Under the pieces are notes generated by a model. That model made no database searches. It was not told the DNA's origin and worked only from the letters and a program-made list of their open reading frames with translations. From Ceratodon purpureus (taxonomy: Eukaryota; Streptophyta; Bryopsida; Pseudoditrichales; Ditrichaceae): a stretch of 64,000 nucleotides of DNA. The DNA lies in contig CM026425.1 in the NCBI GenBank assembly GCA_014871385.1, positions 682,001 through 746,000 of the forward strand, given 5' to 3'. Below, piece after piece: positions 31,011-41,967 of the stretch. Position 1 is the stretch's first letter. Each line of letters begins with the position of its first letter. The position numbers and the translations under genes were made by a program.

Positions 31011-33500
31011 TTAGCGTTCCTTTTGATTTAAAATAATATTGAACCGAACATGGCAAAATCCCTCACAGATATTGTACTTCATGGATTGATGATGAACAAT
31101 AACAGTACACTCCATAAAAGATTTACAAGCACACTTTGCACATAAAACAGTAAGAACCACATTTTACAACTACCTTCGCAGATGAGCCACTCTCTACAAT
31201 TGTCTGTAAATTGATCTCCTCTGACCTTGTACACCCTAAACCTGGATGAAAGTAACTCCACTGCCTACTTAGTCAAGATTCTAATACACTACTGAAAGCA
31301 AGAAAAATACACCCTATGTAACTCTCTTGATAATTTTCATGTCAATGTACCTTTACATATGTTAAAGGTTTCAGTACGTGGAAACAAAGATGCATAGTCA
31401 TTTGAAATGTAAGCTGTACCACAACATGAAAGTTTTGCAAAACAAGAGTGTGTTATTTATCTTGCAATGGTATCCAAATTTTGTAGTTTGTGTCCAAAAA
31501 TAAGATGGTTTTGTTGCATTCTCTCCCAACAATCTAGAAAGTTCAATATAAGTGCAGGAAAAAAAAATGTACATAGTCCGCTCCAGAGGCACTTCAAAAC
31601 GCACGTAGCGTGATGGTCCTCCAATCACAACATCTTCCGCACTAGTGTACATAGTGGCCTTGCTTTGCAATAACAACCCGACGTATCTGCTATGTCCGAC
31701 ATATCCGATATAGCCAAATCCTTCAAAAATCTGCCAAGAATGACATAGCTGAATCCCCATAAAACATATGCTTAATCGAACTGAATCCATCTAACATATA
31801 GTGCATGAGGAACCAATAAATGGTAATAAAACGAGCTCCAGTAAAAATGCTTTAGTTCGCACTAAAACCATGTCAAAATGCAATGCATGTCGTAACGCAA
31901 TAAATGGTAACAAAACTAAGCTATAGTGAACAAGTTTTAAATCAAAGTAAAACCATGCCAAGATTCAACATCTCACCCAACGACAAACTGTGTTTCAGGT
32001 TATCCCATAATTATTGGAATCAATTCCCATGGCTTTGATAAATACCACGAAATTGCAGTTTATTATCATCACTTGGCAGTGGCGTCAGCTAGATTTAATT
32101 AACCACAGAAATCGAAAGGTGGGACATACGTTGCAAATTAAATCCGCCGGGGTCAAGACCAAACTGACATAATGTAAAACCTAATCGGAAATAAATTATT
32201 CTAAATGGAAACAATTCTAAATGATCTAATAGTGTTCGCCAATTTATTAATGGAAACAATTTTAAATGATCTAATAGTGATCGCCAATTTATCCTTTATC
32301 TCTCTTACTTGGCTATACTTTATATTGATAATAGACTTAGGGACTAAATAAAGGATAATATTGTATTCATAGAAAATTTCTAAATGATCTAACAGTCTTC
32401 ATTACCCTAAATCATATCCACCCCAAAATAAACTTAAGCCATTCACTTCTCTTGAACTTACTACGTAGAAAGATGAAAAGCCAAAATACTAACATCCCTA
32501 GTCTTCAATGACGGCTGTAAATCACATCTCAACAAGGATATAAGCATGCACGGGAATAGGCACGCACGGTCATAGTTGTTTTTTGGATCATACTTTTTGA
32601 AGAAAAAATTCAAAATAAATCCAACATGCTGTAGCTTTAGGGTGTGAAAAACTTCACAAAAAACGTCAAAATTTCCGCAAAGTTACCGCTCACCGCTCTC
32701 CGCTCACCACTCACCGCTCGCAGAATAGCATTTCCCCCGCCCAGACCGGCGCCCTGCTGCACGAAGAACGAAACACTAAACCGTGAAAACCAAGGACGGT
32801 TTGCACTCTACGAGGAGGGGTAAAATGTTACCGCCCAAGACACAGACTCCATAATCAAATAGGGAGATATCAAGAAAAGTCCCACCATGACAAACTAAGA
32901 GTTAACAGAGACATCAAGGGGAGTAGGAGAGTAGCACCGTGGCGAACAAGCAGTAGAACAGATAGTCAGCACTAGGAATAGCAAGGTAGAGTAAGTATAA
33001 GAAGCAGAGACGATGTAGCAAGAGGATCTCTAGTTTTTCCATGACCGTCACGGCTGGTTACATGAAGCATTAGCTCTCAACCAAGGACCTTAGGTCACTA
33101 CGCTAGTTGATCTGTTTTCCCTTCTCTATCTTCAGACCTGTATACTTGTGACCTTGAACTATCTCAGGAAGCAATAAACATGCGAGTCTACTTCTAACAC
33201 ACTCTTCGTCTACCCTCTGGGATCCCTCACCTAAATGTTTCTGTTTGCATGCCGTTGTCTTGTCTACCTATTAGCTATGAATGTTTGAGCTGTTTTCTCC
33301 TTGCTACGTCTTCCAAGTTCCTCTTGGCTCCCTGGGACAATACGAAGGGTCTCGGTGGGCGGAAAGTCTCCCAGCTCGAGGAATCGTAACCGTCACTCCC
33401 TCCTGATCTCGGCAATAGGAGACAAAACCCTATGACCGTGTCTCCATTCACACGGGTTACTATCTCCTAGTAAGCCTACCTGTACCCCTTGGCTCTTATT
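31011..33500. other. AT-rich spacer without recognised genes
   Basis: Scattered short frames (for example 31790-31398 minus) show no motifs. A near-repeat of AAACAATT(T/C)TAAATGATCTAATAGTG occurs twice at about 32209-32283. Around 32695-32725 there is a CTCACCGCTCTCCGCTCACC tract. Confidence 0.4.
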
Positions 33501-33560
33501 CTCTTTCCATGACATACTCGAATTGGTCTCAACACAATCCATCCCTGACCCAGGCTAACA

Positions 33561-34103
33561 GTGATCATTGGGAATTACCTAGGGGAGATAGCGGGAGCGG
33601 AATGGGGACGAGCCATTTCACCAACCGGACGGACCCGAGTGACTCAGGAGAGGGCACTTGCCCCTTCACCCACAGCCAAGACCGGAACGGTGAGTCCTAC
33701 CGCCACCAGAACGCCAGTGGTGGATTCCCCTGCTGACAGTTCCGGTGCTCGGAGAATTTTGAGGAAGAGGAAGGATCCGGCAGGGAAAGGCCCCATTACG
33801 ATTTCCGGGTCCGACTCGGAAACCTATGCGAGTTCTCCGGTTGGAACAGCCGGAACTGGGACTTGGACCCCTACGACCGGAACCCCTCCCGCGCATATGT
33901 TGCCAAAGTCCCCCAATTCTCCCAAGAACCGAATCGTTACCCGGCTGTCCTTGGAGGCCCAGGCGAAGGAGTCAAAGGCGGAACGGAGTGCGAGGCGTCA
34001 GGCGGAGCGGGCAGCAAGGGCAAGAGGATCCGAGCCACGGATGACCAGGTCGAAGGAGAAAGACCGCGAGCAGGAGAGCCACAAGAAGACAAAGATGGGG
34101 TAG
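33561..34103 (+). CDS. Arg/Lys/Ser-rich ORF, possibly gag-like or truncated
   Basis: The frame is open for 180 codons but lacks an ATG at its start, so it is either an exon or the remnant of a longer gene. The peptide is Thr/Pro/Ser-rich, then strongly basic (EAQAKESKAERSARRQAERAARARG, then RMTRSKEKDREQESHKK), and it ends at a TAG at 34101. Such basic, disordered proteins occur near the start of plant retrotransposon gag genes and in transposon accessory proteins. No zinc knuckle, protease or polymerase follows. The surrounding sequence to 35.06 kb is very rich in CGGA/TCCG words. Confidence 0.3.
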   Translation: MIIGNYLGEIAGAEWGRAISPTGRTRVTQERALAPSPTAKTGTVSPTATRTPVVDSPADSSGARRILRKRKDPAGKGPITISGSDSETYASSPVGTAGTGTWTPTTGTPPAHMLPKSPNSPKNRIVTRLSLEAQAKESKAERSARRQAERAARARGSEPRMTRSKEKDREQESHKKTKMG

Positions 34104-34199
34104 ATTCCTCTCGCTGCAACTGGCCGTCAGTTTCCGGATTTATAGGAGTAGGTTTTGGATCAGGAGATCCGGTTTATTCGTAAAGTAGGATTCTAGGTA

Positions 34200-35060
34200 G
34201 ATAATTAGGAACTAGGGTTTTTGATTTAATTGCCGGCGCCGCGGCTTTTGTGAAAGCCCCTGCTTACTTAAACGGGGAAGGCGATGCAGTCCGAGTCTTC
34301 GATTTGTATGTTTTCTCCCTATATTCCTTATCAGTAAAGTATTCGTGTTTTGCAAGTACTGTGCGTGGTTTCCAGTTAAGTGTGAATGATCCGGGAAGGA
34401 TATGAGAGTTCCGCTGTAGCTCGGATAGGAAGGTGATGGGAGTTGTGACGAGACCCGGACCGGAAAGGTAATGGGATTGAGCGGAAAGATTTAGTGGATT
34501 GTCGTAGGAGTGAAGCCTCACTGTTCCGTCCCCAACCCAACCTCACGCGGAATAGCCGTCGCTAGGGTCAAAGCGGATCAAGGAGTACTTGATCGGGCTC
34601 CCTGAACTTCTGAAGAGGTTCCGCAAACTGTGAGAGGGGGATTCGGAACGTGGCACGGGTCGCCTAGGGATAATTGGATCCTGGTTCTCCCAGATCCGGA
34701 TTGGTTTGTCATTGTAGTCTCACGGATCGGAATGGATCGTCTGTGTGACCTGCTGGCCAGAGTATTCTAGGACAGTTGTGAGACGGTAACTGTTCCGAGA
34801 CGTTGGGGTTTGTGGACGAAACATCTGATAAGAGAAAGAAAGAGAGAGAGAGATAGTCGAGGAGTTACGTTCCGAAGGTATTATCCGAGCAGTGGCAAGG
34901 TTCGGAACGATTAGAAGTAACTACTTGGTGAAACACTATTGAGTCCCTGGACAATACTCGGAACCTAGTGACAATACGGAAGTTTACGCTCAATCAGGGT
35001 GCTATCCGGATGTTAGTCGCGTTTCCGTGTTCCGACAATCGGAGGCATGATTTCCGACGG
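34200..35060. repeat. TCCG/CGGA-dense non-coding segment
   Basis: More than twenty TTCCG, CGGAA or TCCGGA words occur in under 1 kb (for example 34445, 34698, 34795, 34870, 34911, 34956, 35003, 35030). No tandem period is seen. It looks like a transposon LTR or regulatory region with a dispersed motif. Confidence 0.4.
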
Positions 35061-35462
35061 CGGCACACATTTCTACAATGGCCTTCTCTCAAATAAAGAG
35101 AATTGTCATTTTTCCGTTACTTGACCCTCGACGTGTTCCTACGTGCTACTTGTACAAAATGTACGCATGAGTATATGATGTACATGGTATCTGTCATAAC
35201 TACTGCCCTCTCTGTTTTCAACAGATCCTGTTTTCCCGGGCCGCCATGCCATGAAGGCGCCGCCACCTCTTGATTTGTCCACGTCATCGTCTCTCTCGTT
35301 GGTTCCTCTCATCGCCCATGCAGCACACTGTTGCGTCTTTGCTGTAGCATGCTGTTGCTTGCGAAACTGAAGATTATGCTTGGTACTGTAGTTTAGCTTG
35401 TATGCTGTGGGATAACTCTTGTTCACGAGTTCAACGGCGGTTTAGGGTTTCCTCTGTGAATA
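35061..35462. other. spacer and likely leader of the following genes
   Basis: Contains clustered GTAC words (35151-35190) and a GC-richer stretch. A minus-strand frame at 35426-35139 has no motifs. Confidence 0.3.
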
Positions 35463-35810
35463 ATGTCAAAGTCCACGCAGCGGCAAGTTGTTCTTATTGA
35501 GAAACTGATAACATCATACTTTACTACAGATGTGATCACTGAGTTCGATTCTTCTTGCTGCCATTCATTCTGTGAGGTTTCTGATTCGGGTTATGTTGAA
35601 GAAACACCAGTGTCAAAGCAAGGGAATCGTGACTTCTATCTAGGCAAGTGCAACAACGTAGATGAGTCTCCTAGGCGGTCTTTATTCATGAGTCCAGTTT
35701 CGTTATGTTATTCTGGAAGTAGCTTTGACAACACACCTTCTCTTTCTGAGGGAAGGCTTTCAGTAGGGTCTCCTACTGCTTCTTCCGAATCTGTTGCGTT
35801 CAAGAAGTGA
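35463..35810 (+). CDS. small hypothetical protein
   Basis: The ATG at 35463 opens a 115-residue frame rich in Ser, Thr and Val (start MSKSTQRQVVLIEKLITSYF) with no recognised domain, ending at a TGA at 35808. A strong donor, CTACG|GTGAGT, lies 18 bp after the stop, so this exon may be the 5' leader of the downstream transposase-like gene with this frame as an upstream ORF. It may also be a short independent gene. The Ser/Pro-rich C-terminal half (SPRRSLFMSPVSLCYSGSS) looks disordered. Confidence 0.35.
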   Translation: MSKSTQRQVVLIEKLITSYFTTDVITEFDSSCCHSFCEVSDSGYVEETPVSKQGNRDFYLGKCNNVDESPRRSLFMSPVSLCYSGSSFDNTPSLSEGRLSVGSPTASSESVAFKK

Positions 35811-35988
35811 GAAGATTGATATTCTACGGTGAGTTTTGGTTGCAGTCTCATGAAAGAGTAACTCTGTCTTTTTCTTCTATAAGCTTATCGTGCTTCTTGA
35901 ACTCGTCGACCATGAATTCTCATTCAATTTTTGATAACTAATGTGTGTTTCTTGTTTTCTACGTCTATTATTTTCCTGGGTTCCAGCG

Positions 35989-36786
35989 ATGGGTAACACT
36001 GCTAAGAGGCAACGCTTGCGACAGGGTATCAGCCGCCCAGGTCCAGCAGCGAGGCTTGCTGAAGCTCGCTTGCAGGAGGAGTTACGGGCAGTAGTTACAG
36101 AGAGGGCGAGAGAACGGAAGGCCCTTCAGAGAGCACGAGATAGACAAGGACACGAGGAAACATTGGTGTTAGCTTCTGTGCCGCCGGATCATGAAGTCGA
36201 AGATGCTCTAACTGCGCGGGAGTTGAACCAAATCTCCCTTCGCATAGCACAGTACATAGTCGAAGAGTTGAGAAGTTGTCCCGGTCCATCTAGTAGGAGA
36301 GATGTTATGGAGAGGGTCATACGTCATAACACTATTTCGCCTTTGCTACGTGTTTACTATGCTCGGCCACAGGAAGCAAAGGTTATTCATTCTTTCATTG
36401 AGAACTTCAAGAACGAGTTACAGTTAGTGAAGCAGGCTAACTCTAACGAGCTGTTGGCAAGGAAGAGTGCCTTGTTAGATGCCGCAGTTAGCCAGGGGAT
36501 CGAAGGAGTGAGGCCGTTGTCAGGTGTTTAGGTTACGACACAGAAGAGCATCAATATTGCGTTGAACAGAAGGATTTACGCCGCCGACAGTCAAGACACG
36601 GTTTGCAGTCTTAGCTTAAATCGGAAGAAGAGAGCAGGGCTATCTGAGTATATCAAACAATGCATTCATGCATGGTGGAATGGTCAAACAATAGTATCAC
36701 CGAACAAGAAGGACATCGTCAAGCACAGAGTAGGTCGAAAAGACTGGGCCGAGCCTCATCCAACACATTACTTGTGCGAGCCTCAG
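35989..36786 (+). pseudogene. first coding exon of second transposase-like gene, with in-frame TAG
   Basis: The ATG at 35989 follows an acceptor, GGTTCCAG|CG. The frame runs to donor CCTCAG|GTGAGT (36786) and is broken by one TAG at 36529-36531; the same frame continues beyond it as VTTQKSINIALNRRIYAADSQDT. The first 60 residues are a basic helical segment (RLRQGISRPGPAARLAEARLQEEL). The rest is helical without a clear domain until GLSEYIKQCIHAWWNGQTIVSPNKKDIV and HPTHYLCEPQ, which look like the entry to the transposase domain. The exon joins the next in phase 0. Confidence 0.5.
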
Positions 36787-37607
36787 GTGAGTTGTAACTT
36801 ATTGATATGAGTTTGTGTAATATGATTAGTCCGAATACTTAGTCTTCACACTTTCGGTATCTCACAGGACAAAAAAGATATCTAAAGATTCTAGAGAAGT
36901 CGAGAACAGTTACTTTGTAGTTTTTGTACAGCATGTTTTGCCTAGGCTGCATTCCATGGTACATAATTTGGATCAAAACATTGCAAGACAAATTACTATA
37001 TATAGTCAATTTTGTGTGTGTACTCTTTGTAATGTTAACTTCTATCAGGGTCCTGTTAGAGTGAAGTATAAACTGTACTGGTTCTGTAATTTGGAGGCAA
37101 TATATGATATAGTACTTTTGAGGACTACAGATTAGAAGTAGAGAAGTAGTACCATGCGTACTTTACGTTCATAGTAAGTCTTAGATGTGCGTCGTGATGT
37201 ACTTTTTGACTTCGGACTTCCACTAGTTGCGATGTAGCAGTACAAATGTCCATAAGATGGTTCTTCATTGTACTTATTGTACGAGTAGAATTTCACTTTG
37301 GTACATAGTTTACTTGTTTCTAATTTTTTAGCTACTTTTGAAAACTTATCAATAACTTAGAATATAGTTCAGTACTTGGAGTCATGTTGATACGTGGCAT
37401 TGAGATGTATTGTACTTTCTTAGTATACAATTTATACTTGCATCAATGTCAAAAGTACTGAGGAGTACCCATTGTGATTTTCTGTGTTTTTTGTAGAGTA
37501 AGGGTGTTAGTTTTCTACAATTAGTACATTGTGTTGTATGTTTTGTAAGAGGTTCTGAAATGAGGGTCCTAAATTGTACCTGATGTATACTTGTGCGTGA
37601 TTGGCAG
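36787..37607. other. intron dense in GTAC words
   Basis: Fifteen or more GTAC words occur between 36920 and 37600 (mostly TTGTAC, AGTACT and GGTACA), against about three expected by chance. It is flanked by a GTGAGT donor and a TTGGCAG acceptor that keep phase. Confidence 0.6.
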
Positions 37608-37985
37608 ACCTCGTTCTTCTTGCGCTTCGAATAGGTCCATCCAGAATGTACTGTGCGGCAAAGGGCTTTTGAGAGGTTGAAGCCTTGGTGGGTGCGAAAA
37701 CTGAAGGAGAGGAATACCTGTTGTTGCATATACCACGTGGAGATGGACATGATGAAGGCTGGATTGAGCAACCTCAGAGACAAAGTCAGGGGGCTCCATG
37801 TGCATACGACCTGTGATTGTGCGTGTATAGTGTGCACAGGCAGTAAGGAAGGGACTTGTTGTGCACATGAGAATACTTTCAAACGAATAACTCTAATGTG
37901 GGAATCATGTGTTTGTGCAAAGGGAGAATTTGATGTGTGGCACAGACTTGAATGTCTCATGGGCAACTGTTCTAGTTGTGGTTTC
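37608..37985 (+). pseudogene. zinc-binding exon of second transposase-like gene, with in-frame TAG
   Basis: The exon begins after TTGGCAG. Its frame reads TSFFLRFE, then TAG (37632-37634), then VHPECTVRQRAFERLKPWWVRK and a Cys/His-rich block: CCCIYHVEMD, then HVHTTCDCACIVCTG, CCAH, CLMGNCSSCG. The pattern of a short HP-x-F-x-L-x-P-x-W-V segment followed by CxCxxH is seen in unclassified eukaryotic transposase families before an RNase-H-like core. The exon end is uncertain; donors near 37980 do not agree in phase with the most obvious acceptor. Confidence 0.5.
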
Positions 37986-38012
37986 TAGCTCTTTTCTATT
38001 TGTCTGCATGAG

Positions 38013-39515
38013 TTGTCTGGTTCTAACACCTTTCTTGTTAGATGGAAATGTTTCGAGTACTACCAGGTGGGAGTGGATGCTCACTCTGGAAGAGTGAAGA
38101 AACGGCTTAGGGAGGCTTTCAGAGAAACAGCTGCTAACGAATTCCTATCTTATATGGAGAAAACAGTGACCACCTTTATCACGCACAACTTCAAGGCGCG
38201 ATGGCAAGATGAGCAATGCCAATTGATGATGAAGAACGTTCCGGAGGGGGTTGTTGTGTCACATATTGACTATGCAGAGAACTACACTTTTGCCATCCAA
38301 AACGAGGTCCAGAGCTTGTACTACTTCAGTACTAGTGTGACCATCCTGGTGCACATTACGATGTGGAAAGAAGGAGAGCAGACCATGAAGCAGACTCACT
38401 TCTACATATCTGATGATAAGGCTCACGATTCAGCTTTTGTTCAACATTGTCTGACGTTGCATTGGGATTGGCTGGGTGATTCAGGGTTGACACCGGAGGA
38501 ACATTGGGTCTACAGTGACGGGTGTAGTTCCCAGTTTAAGTGCGCGCCAGCGATGTACTTTGTTGCACGCTACCCAGCGCTCACGGGGAGCTGCAAGATG
38601 CGGTGGAACTACTTCGAGTCGGCTCATGGAAAAGGAGAATGGGATGGGGCTTGTGCCGTGGTGAAGAGGGCGCTTGCTGCTGAGCAGATCCAGAATCCAC
38701 TCAGGCCCTTACAGAATGCCGCTCAAATGGTGGCGTTCCTGGAGGAAAAATACACAGAGCGTGTTGCCAGCTCATATGCTCATGCCAAAACTTCCCCTCT
38801 TTCACGTGTATTTTGGTTGATAGGAAATACAGAGGTGGATCATATTGATAAGAGTATCAAGTGTAACACTTTGCCGGGCTCAAAGAGTCTATATTCTATT
38901 ATGGGCTTTTCTATGTCTGATCCTACTATGCTTAGAACTCGAGAGTTGTCATGCTTCTGTGTCCCGTGTATTGATGGTGATTGGACTGAGTGTGAGAATC
39001 TGTCGCATGTGCAGGAGTGGACTGTACAGAGGCTCTGTCCAATGAGTGCAGGGGCCGTAGCACAGCAAATTGAAGAAGTTGACGACGAGGCTAACTGGGT
39101 GTATGACGGCATTTCAGAGGAGGTCGGTGATTTGGTGGACATCGGCAACAATTTCATGATTCCAACAGAAGAAGAGAACGAAGACGGGGTGGAATTCTAC
39201 ATTCTCCAGTGTGAAGCAAAGAAGTTTGTGTTAGCAGAGCCCATGACTTGCCCTTGGGGGGGGATATTTAGGGCTGGAGACGTTGTGATCAGAGCAAAGT
39301 ATTACAAGAAGTATGGACGTGGTGAGAAGACATATGTACTCTGTGACAAAGCAGTTGATGCACATGTCGATGCCCATCTGGTTAGAGCTTGTAAATTCCC
39401 TATGGTTCTAGCTCCTCACAGGGTTAAAGGTACTCCTGTATACACAATGTCCAGTGAAACGCAAAGGATATGTGAAGATGCCTTGCGAGAGTGGTGGGCG
39501 TTCAATGAAGATTAA
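38013..39515 (+). CDS. DDE-type catalytic exon of second transposase-like gene
   Basis: A 500-codon frame ends at a TAA at 39513. It opens upstream of an acceptor candidate, CTTGTTAG (about 38041), so the first ten codons may be intron. Three spaced acidic motifs fit an RNase-H-like nuclease: SHIDYAENYTFAIQNE (about 38260), HWVYSDGCSSQFKC (about 38505) and WNYFESAHGKGEWDGACAVVKR (about 38605). The HGKG-x-x-DG block is characteristic of a transposase-like family found in animals and plants that I cannot name with certainty. The C-terminal half contains a barrel-like segment (KKFVLAEPMTCPWGGIFRAGDVV...GEKTYVLCDKAV). It is unrelated in motif order to the transposase-like gene at 20.6 kb. Confidence 0.65.
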   Translation: MSGSNTFLVRWKCFEYYQVGVDAHSGRVKKRLREAFRETAANEFLSYMEKTVTTFITHNFKARWQDEQCQLMMKNVPEGVVVSHIDYAENYTFAIQNEVQSLYYFSTSVTILVHITMWKEGEQTMKQTHFYISDDKAHDSAFVQHCLTLHWDWLGDSGLTPEEHWVYSDGCSSQFKCAPAMYFVARYPALTGSCKMRWNYFESAHGKGEWDGACAVVKRALAAEQIQNPLRPLQNAAQMVAFLEEKYTERVASSYAHAKTSPLSRVFWLIGNTEVDHIDKSIKCNTLPGSKSLYSIMGFSMSDPTMLRTRELSCFCVPCIDGDWTECENLSHVQEWTVQRLCPMSAGAVAQQIEEVDDEANWVYDGISEEVGDLVDIGNNFMIPTEEENEDGVEFYILQCEAKKFVLAEPMTCPWGGIFRAGDVVIRAKYYKKYGRGEKTYVLCDKAVDAHVDAHLVRACKFPMVLAPHRVKGTPVYTMSSETQRICEDALREWWAFNED

Positions 39516-40406
39516 GTACAAGTTGGCCCACTTTGTACACTGATTTCAGGATTGTTTCTCATTTGACGTTGGTTTTAGTAGTACTGGTCCCGTGATGATA
39601 CAAGTCAAACAAATGCTTGGGTATTTGTCTGACTGAAAGTGAGCTCCAAAGATATCCCGCTATCCAAGTGCTCCCCCTTTTTTTTGCTACAGTCATCTAT
39701 TGTCTGGCATAGTAGTCTGTGATTAAGAGAACCTGCAATCCCTTTCTTTTTTTTATTCTTTATAATCTTCTTTTTATAATTTCATTTTGTACCTTGTAAT
39801 GTCAATCTTTTTTACGTTTGTGCCTCTTAAGTGTAGTATCACCCATTCCGTATTTCTTTTTTCATTTTGAGTCAGGCTGGACGATCATGGATCTACATTT
39901 TGCTGGATATTAGATACTGTAGTTTTTTTCCTTTTTTTTTTGGGCCTTCTACAGGGAGCACTGGATAGTGGTATCTCAAGAGCTCATGTCTGAGGATAGC
40001 TACTCAGACTAGCCAAACAGTAGCATTGAAACATAGAACTAAGATTACTCAAACAGTGCCATCGAAACATTCATTCTAAGAATTAACAAGTGAGTTTATA
40101 AAATCAACTTCAAGCTTCCAGATCCAGAATTTGAATGGTTGTATATTTATCCGAATTGTTCTATGTTTGCTACACAATAGTTGAAGTTCCAAGAGTCAAA
40201 AAAATCCTTGCCTATGGCCAACTTGTACATGTCTCGAGCTCCAAAAAATGTACAAAGAGTATGTTCTGAATACACACGGTACTACAAACAGTACATGGGC
40301 TAAACCATTCTTCAAAATCTTTGCATTTCGCTTGTTTGTACATGTAGTATATCAAAAATGTACAAATAGTATGTTGTAGATTTATATACAGTAGTACAAA
40401 CAGTAC
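39516..40406. other. 3' flank with GTAC-rich repeats; insertion site of the gypsy element
   Basis: No gene. Two diverged copies of TGTACAAA(G/T)AGTATGTT... ending in GTACTACAAACAGTACATGGGCT lie at about 40247-40305 and 40358 onward. The second copy is split by the retrotransposon and resumes at 51724. Confidence 0.6.
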
Positions 40407-41005
40407 TGTTAAAGGGATTTTTTGCCATTTTACTAGAGCAGTAAGGTAGAAGCAGGAATAGTAAAACTGCCCGGAGCAGTAACTAGTTAGTTACTGTCCA
40501 TTTACTAGTCACTGCGTTTTGGATGAAGTTTTGACAGTCGGATGTAATTCTGAACTGGATGAAAAATGGACATAGGAGGATGACGGCTAGGGTTTGGGGG
40601 GTAGTGAGGAGTGAGAGCAGGGCGGCTCTCACTCTCTCTCGGCCTCTTGGAGTTTTCAGAGGTATGGTAGTGGGTTAGGAGGAGTTAGGAGATAGGAAGG
40701 AGAGGATACTGCTGCAGATCAGAGTTATGGGCAGTATGGTTGTACTTGGTGGAGAAGTAATGAGTAAAGACACATTGAATTTACAGATCTGAGTGAGTAT
40801 TGAGTATTAGGGTTAGGGAGAATTGAATGAGGAAGCTTTGCATTGATGATCAGATCCGGAGCAGGGAGCAGGCTACTGGTATGAGCAGGATCAGATCAGT
40901 GGTAGTAGAAGAAGAAGGGTCAGTACTACATTTTTTTTCAGATTCCATTTTACTTGGTAGAAGTAACCAAGCGTTTTAAGGGTGAAGCCTAATCACCCTT
41001 TAACA
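40407..41005 (+). repeat. 5' LTR
   Basis: 599 bp, TGTTAAAGGG to CCCTTTAACA. It differs from the 3' LTR at three positions that I can see (AGAAGCAG/AGGAGCAG, CTTGGTAG/CTTAGTAG, AAGCGTTT/AAGCTTTT). Confidence 0.97.
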
Positions 41006-41967
41006 TTGGCGACCATGCATTAAGAACGGACCAGAATCTCTGGCTGCGATTCTGTACATACCTCGGACAGGGGTGGACCAGATCTACAGGCACAGTGGCC
41101 GAGGCACGGGATTCACGTTACAGATCACAGTCAAAGGATTCGTAACACAAGGCAGCCGGGACTCAGTACGTGGCTGCGAGCAGATTCAGTTTCGAAGTTA
41201 GGGTGGAGGAGCCAATGGCAGGACAGTCAACCTCCACAGGAGCTGAGGACAGCTCCACAGTCGAGGGGGGATAGTTGCCGGTATCCAGGTATGTTTCAAA
41301 CTACTGTTGCATTCAGGCAGTAAGAAAAAGGAACAGTAGGTTGTGTGAAGAAACCAGCAGTAAACAGTAGCATTTAAAAAATCAAAAAGTTACTATCCAG
41401 TAAAAGACAGTCGAATAGTAAAAAGTAGCAGTAAAAAATCAAAAATTTGCGAAGTTAGTAACCAATGGCCGGATAGTAAAAGTAACACTGGGAACAGAGG
41501 GTAAAACTGCAAACAGTAAAAACGGGTTAAGAAAACAGTAAATAGCTTAAGAAGAGAAATGAAAATTCAGAAAATTGGAAAAGTAAAAACAAAAATGAAT
41601 GGACAGTAAATGAACCAGGAAAAATCCATGGAAGAAGCTTGCAAAACTATAATGCATGGAAGCTTGGAAAACTAGGACTATGCTAGAACTTGCAAAACTA
41701 AGGGCATGAAACTATCTACAGTAGGGCAGTAAAAGACTGACAGCTCCTTAAGGAACCGGAGTAGAAAGGTGGCAAAGGCATGGACTGGACAGAAACCAGG
41801 AAACAGTAGGACTAGCATTCAACAGACCAGAGGAGGGCTGAGGACAGGAGCCGACAGCACCTACCGGGGAGTTTTGGAGAAGTAGACTCAGTTACTGGAG
41901 ACACCAGCCGGACCAGTAGAACACCTGACCAGAGAGTACCAAGGGAGGAGCAGCAAACTGTACTGCA
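41006..41967 (+). other. gypsy leader: primer-binding site and untranslated region
   Basis: The candidate primer-binding site begins TTGGCGACCATGC right after the LTR; the matching tRNA is not identified. From 41290 to 41710 the leader is full of CAGTAAA/ACAGTA words. Confidence 0.6.
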
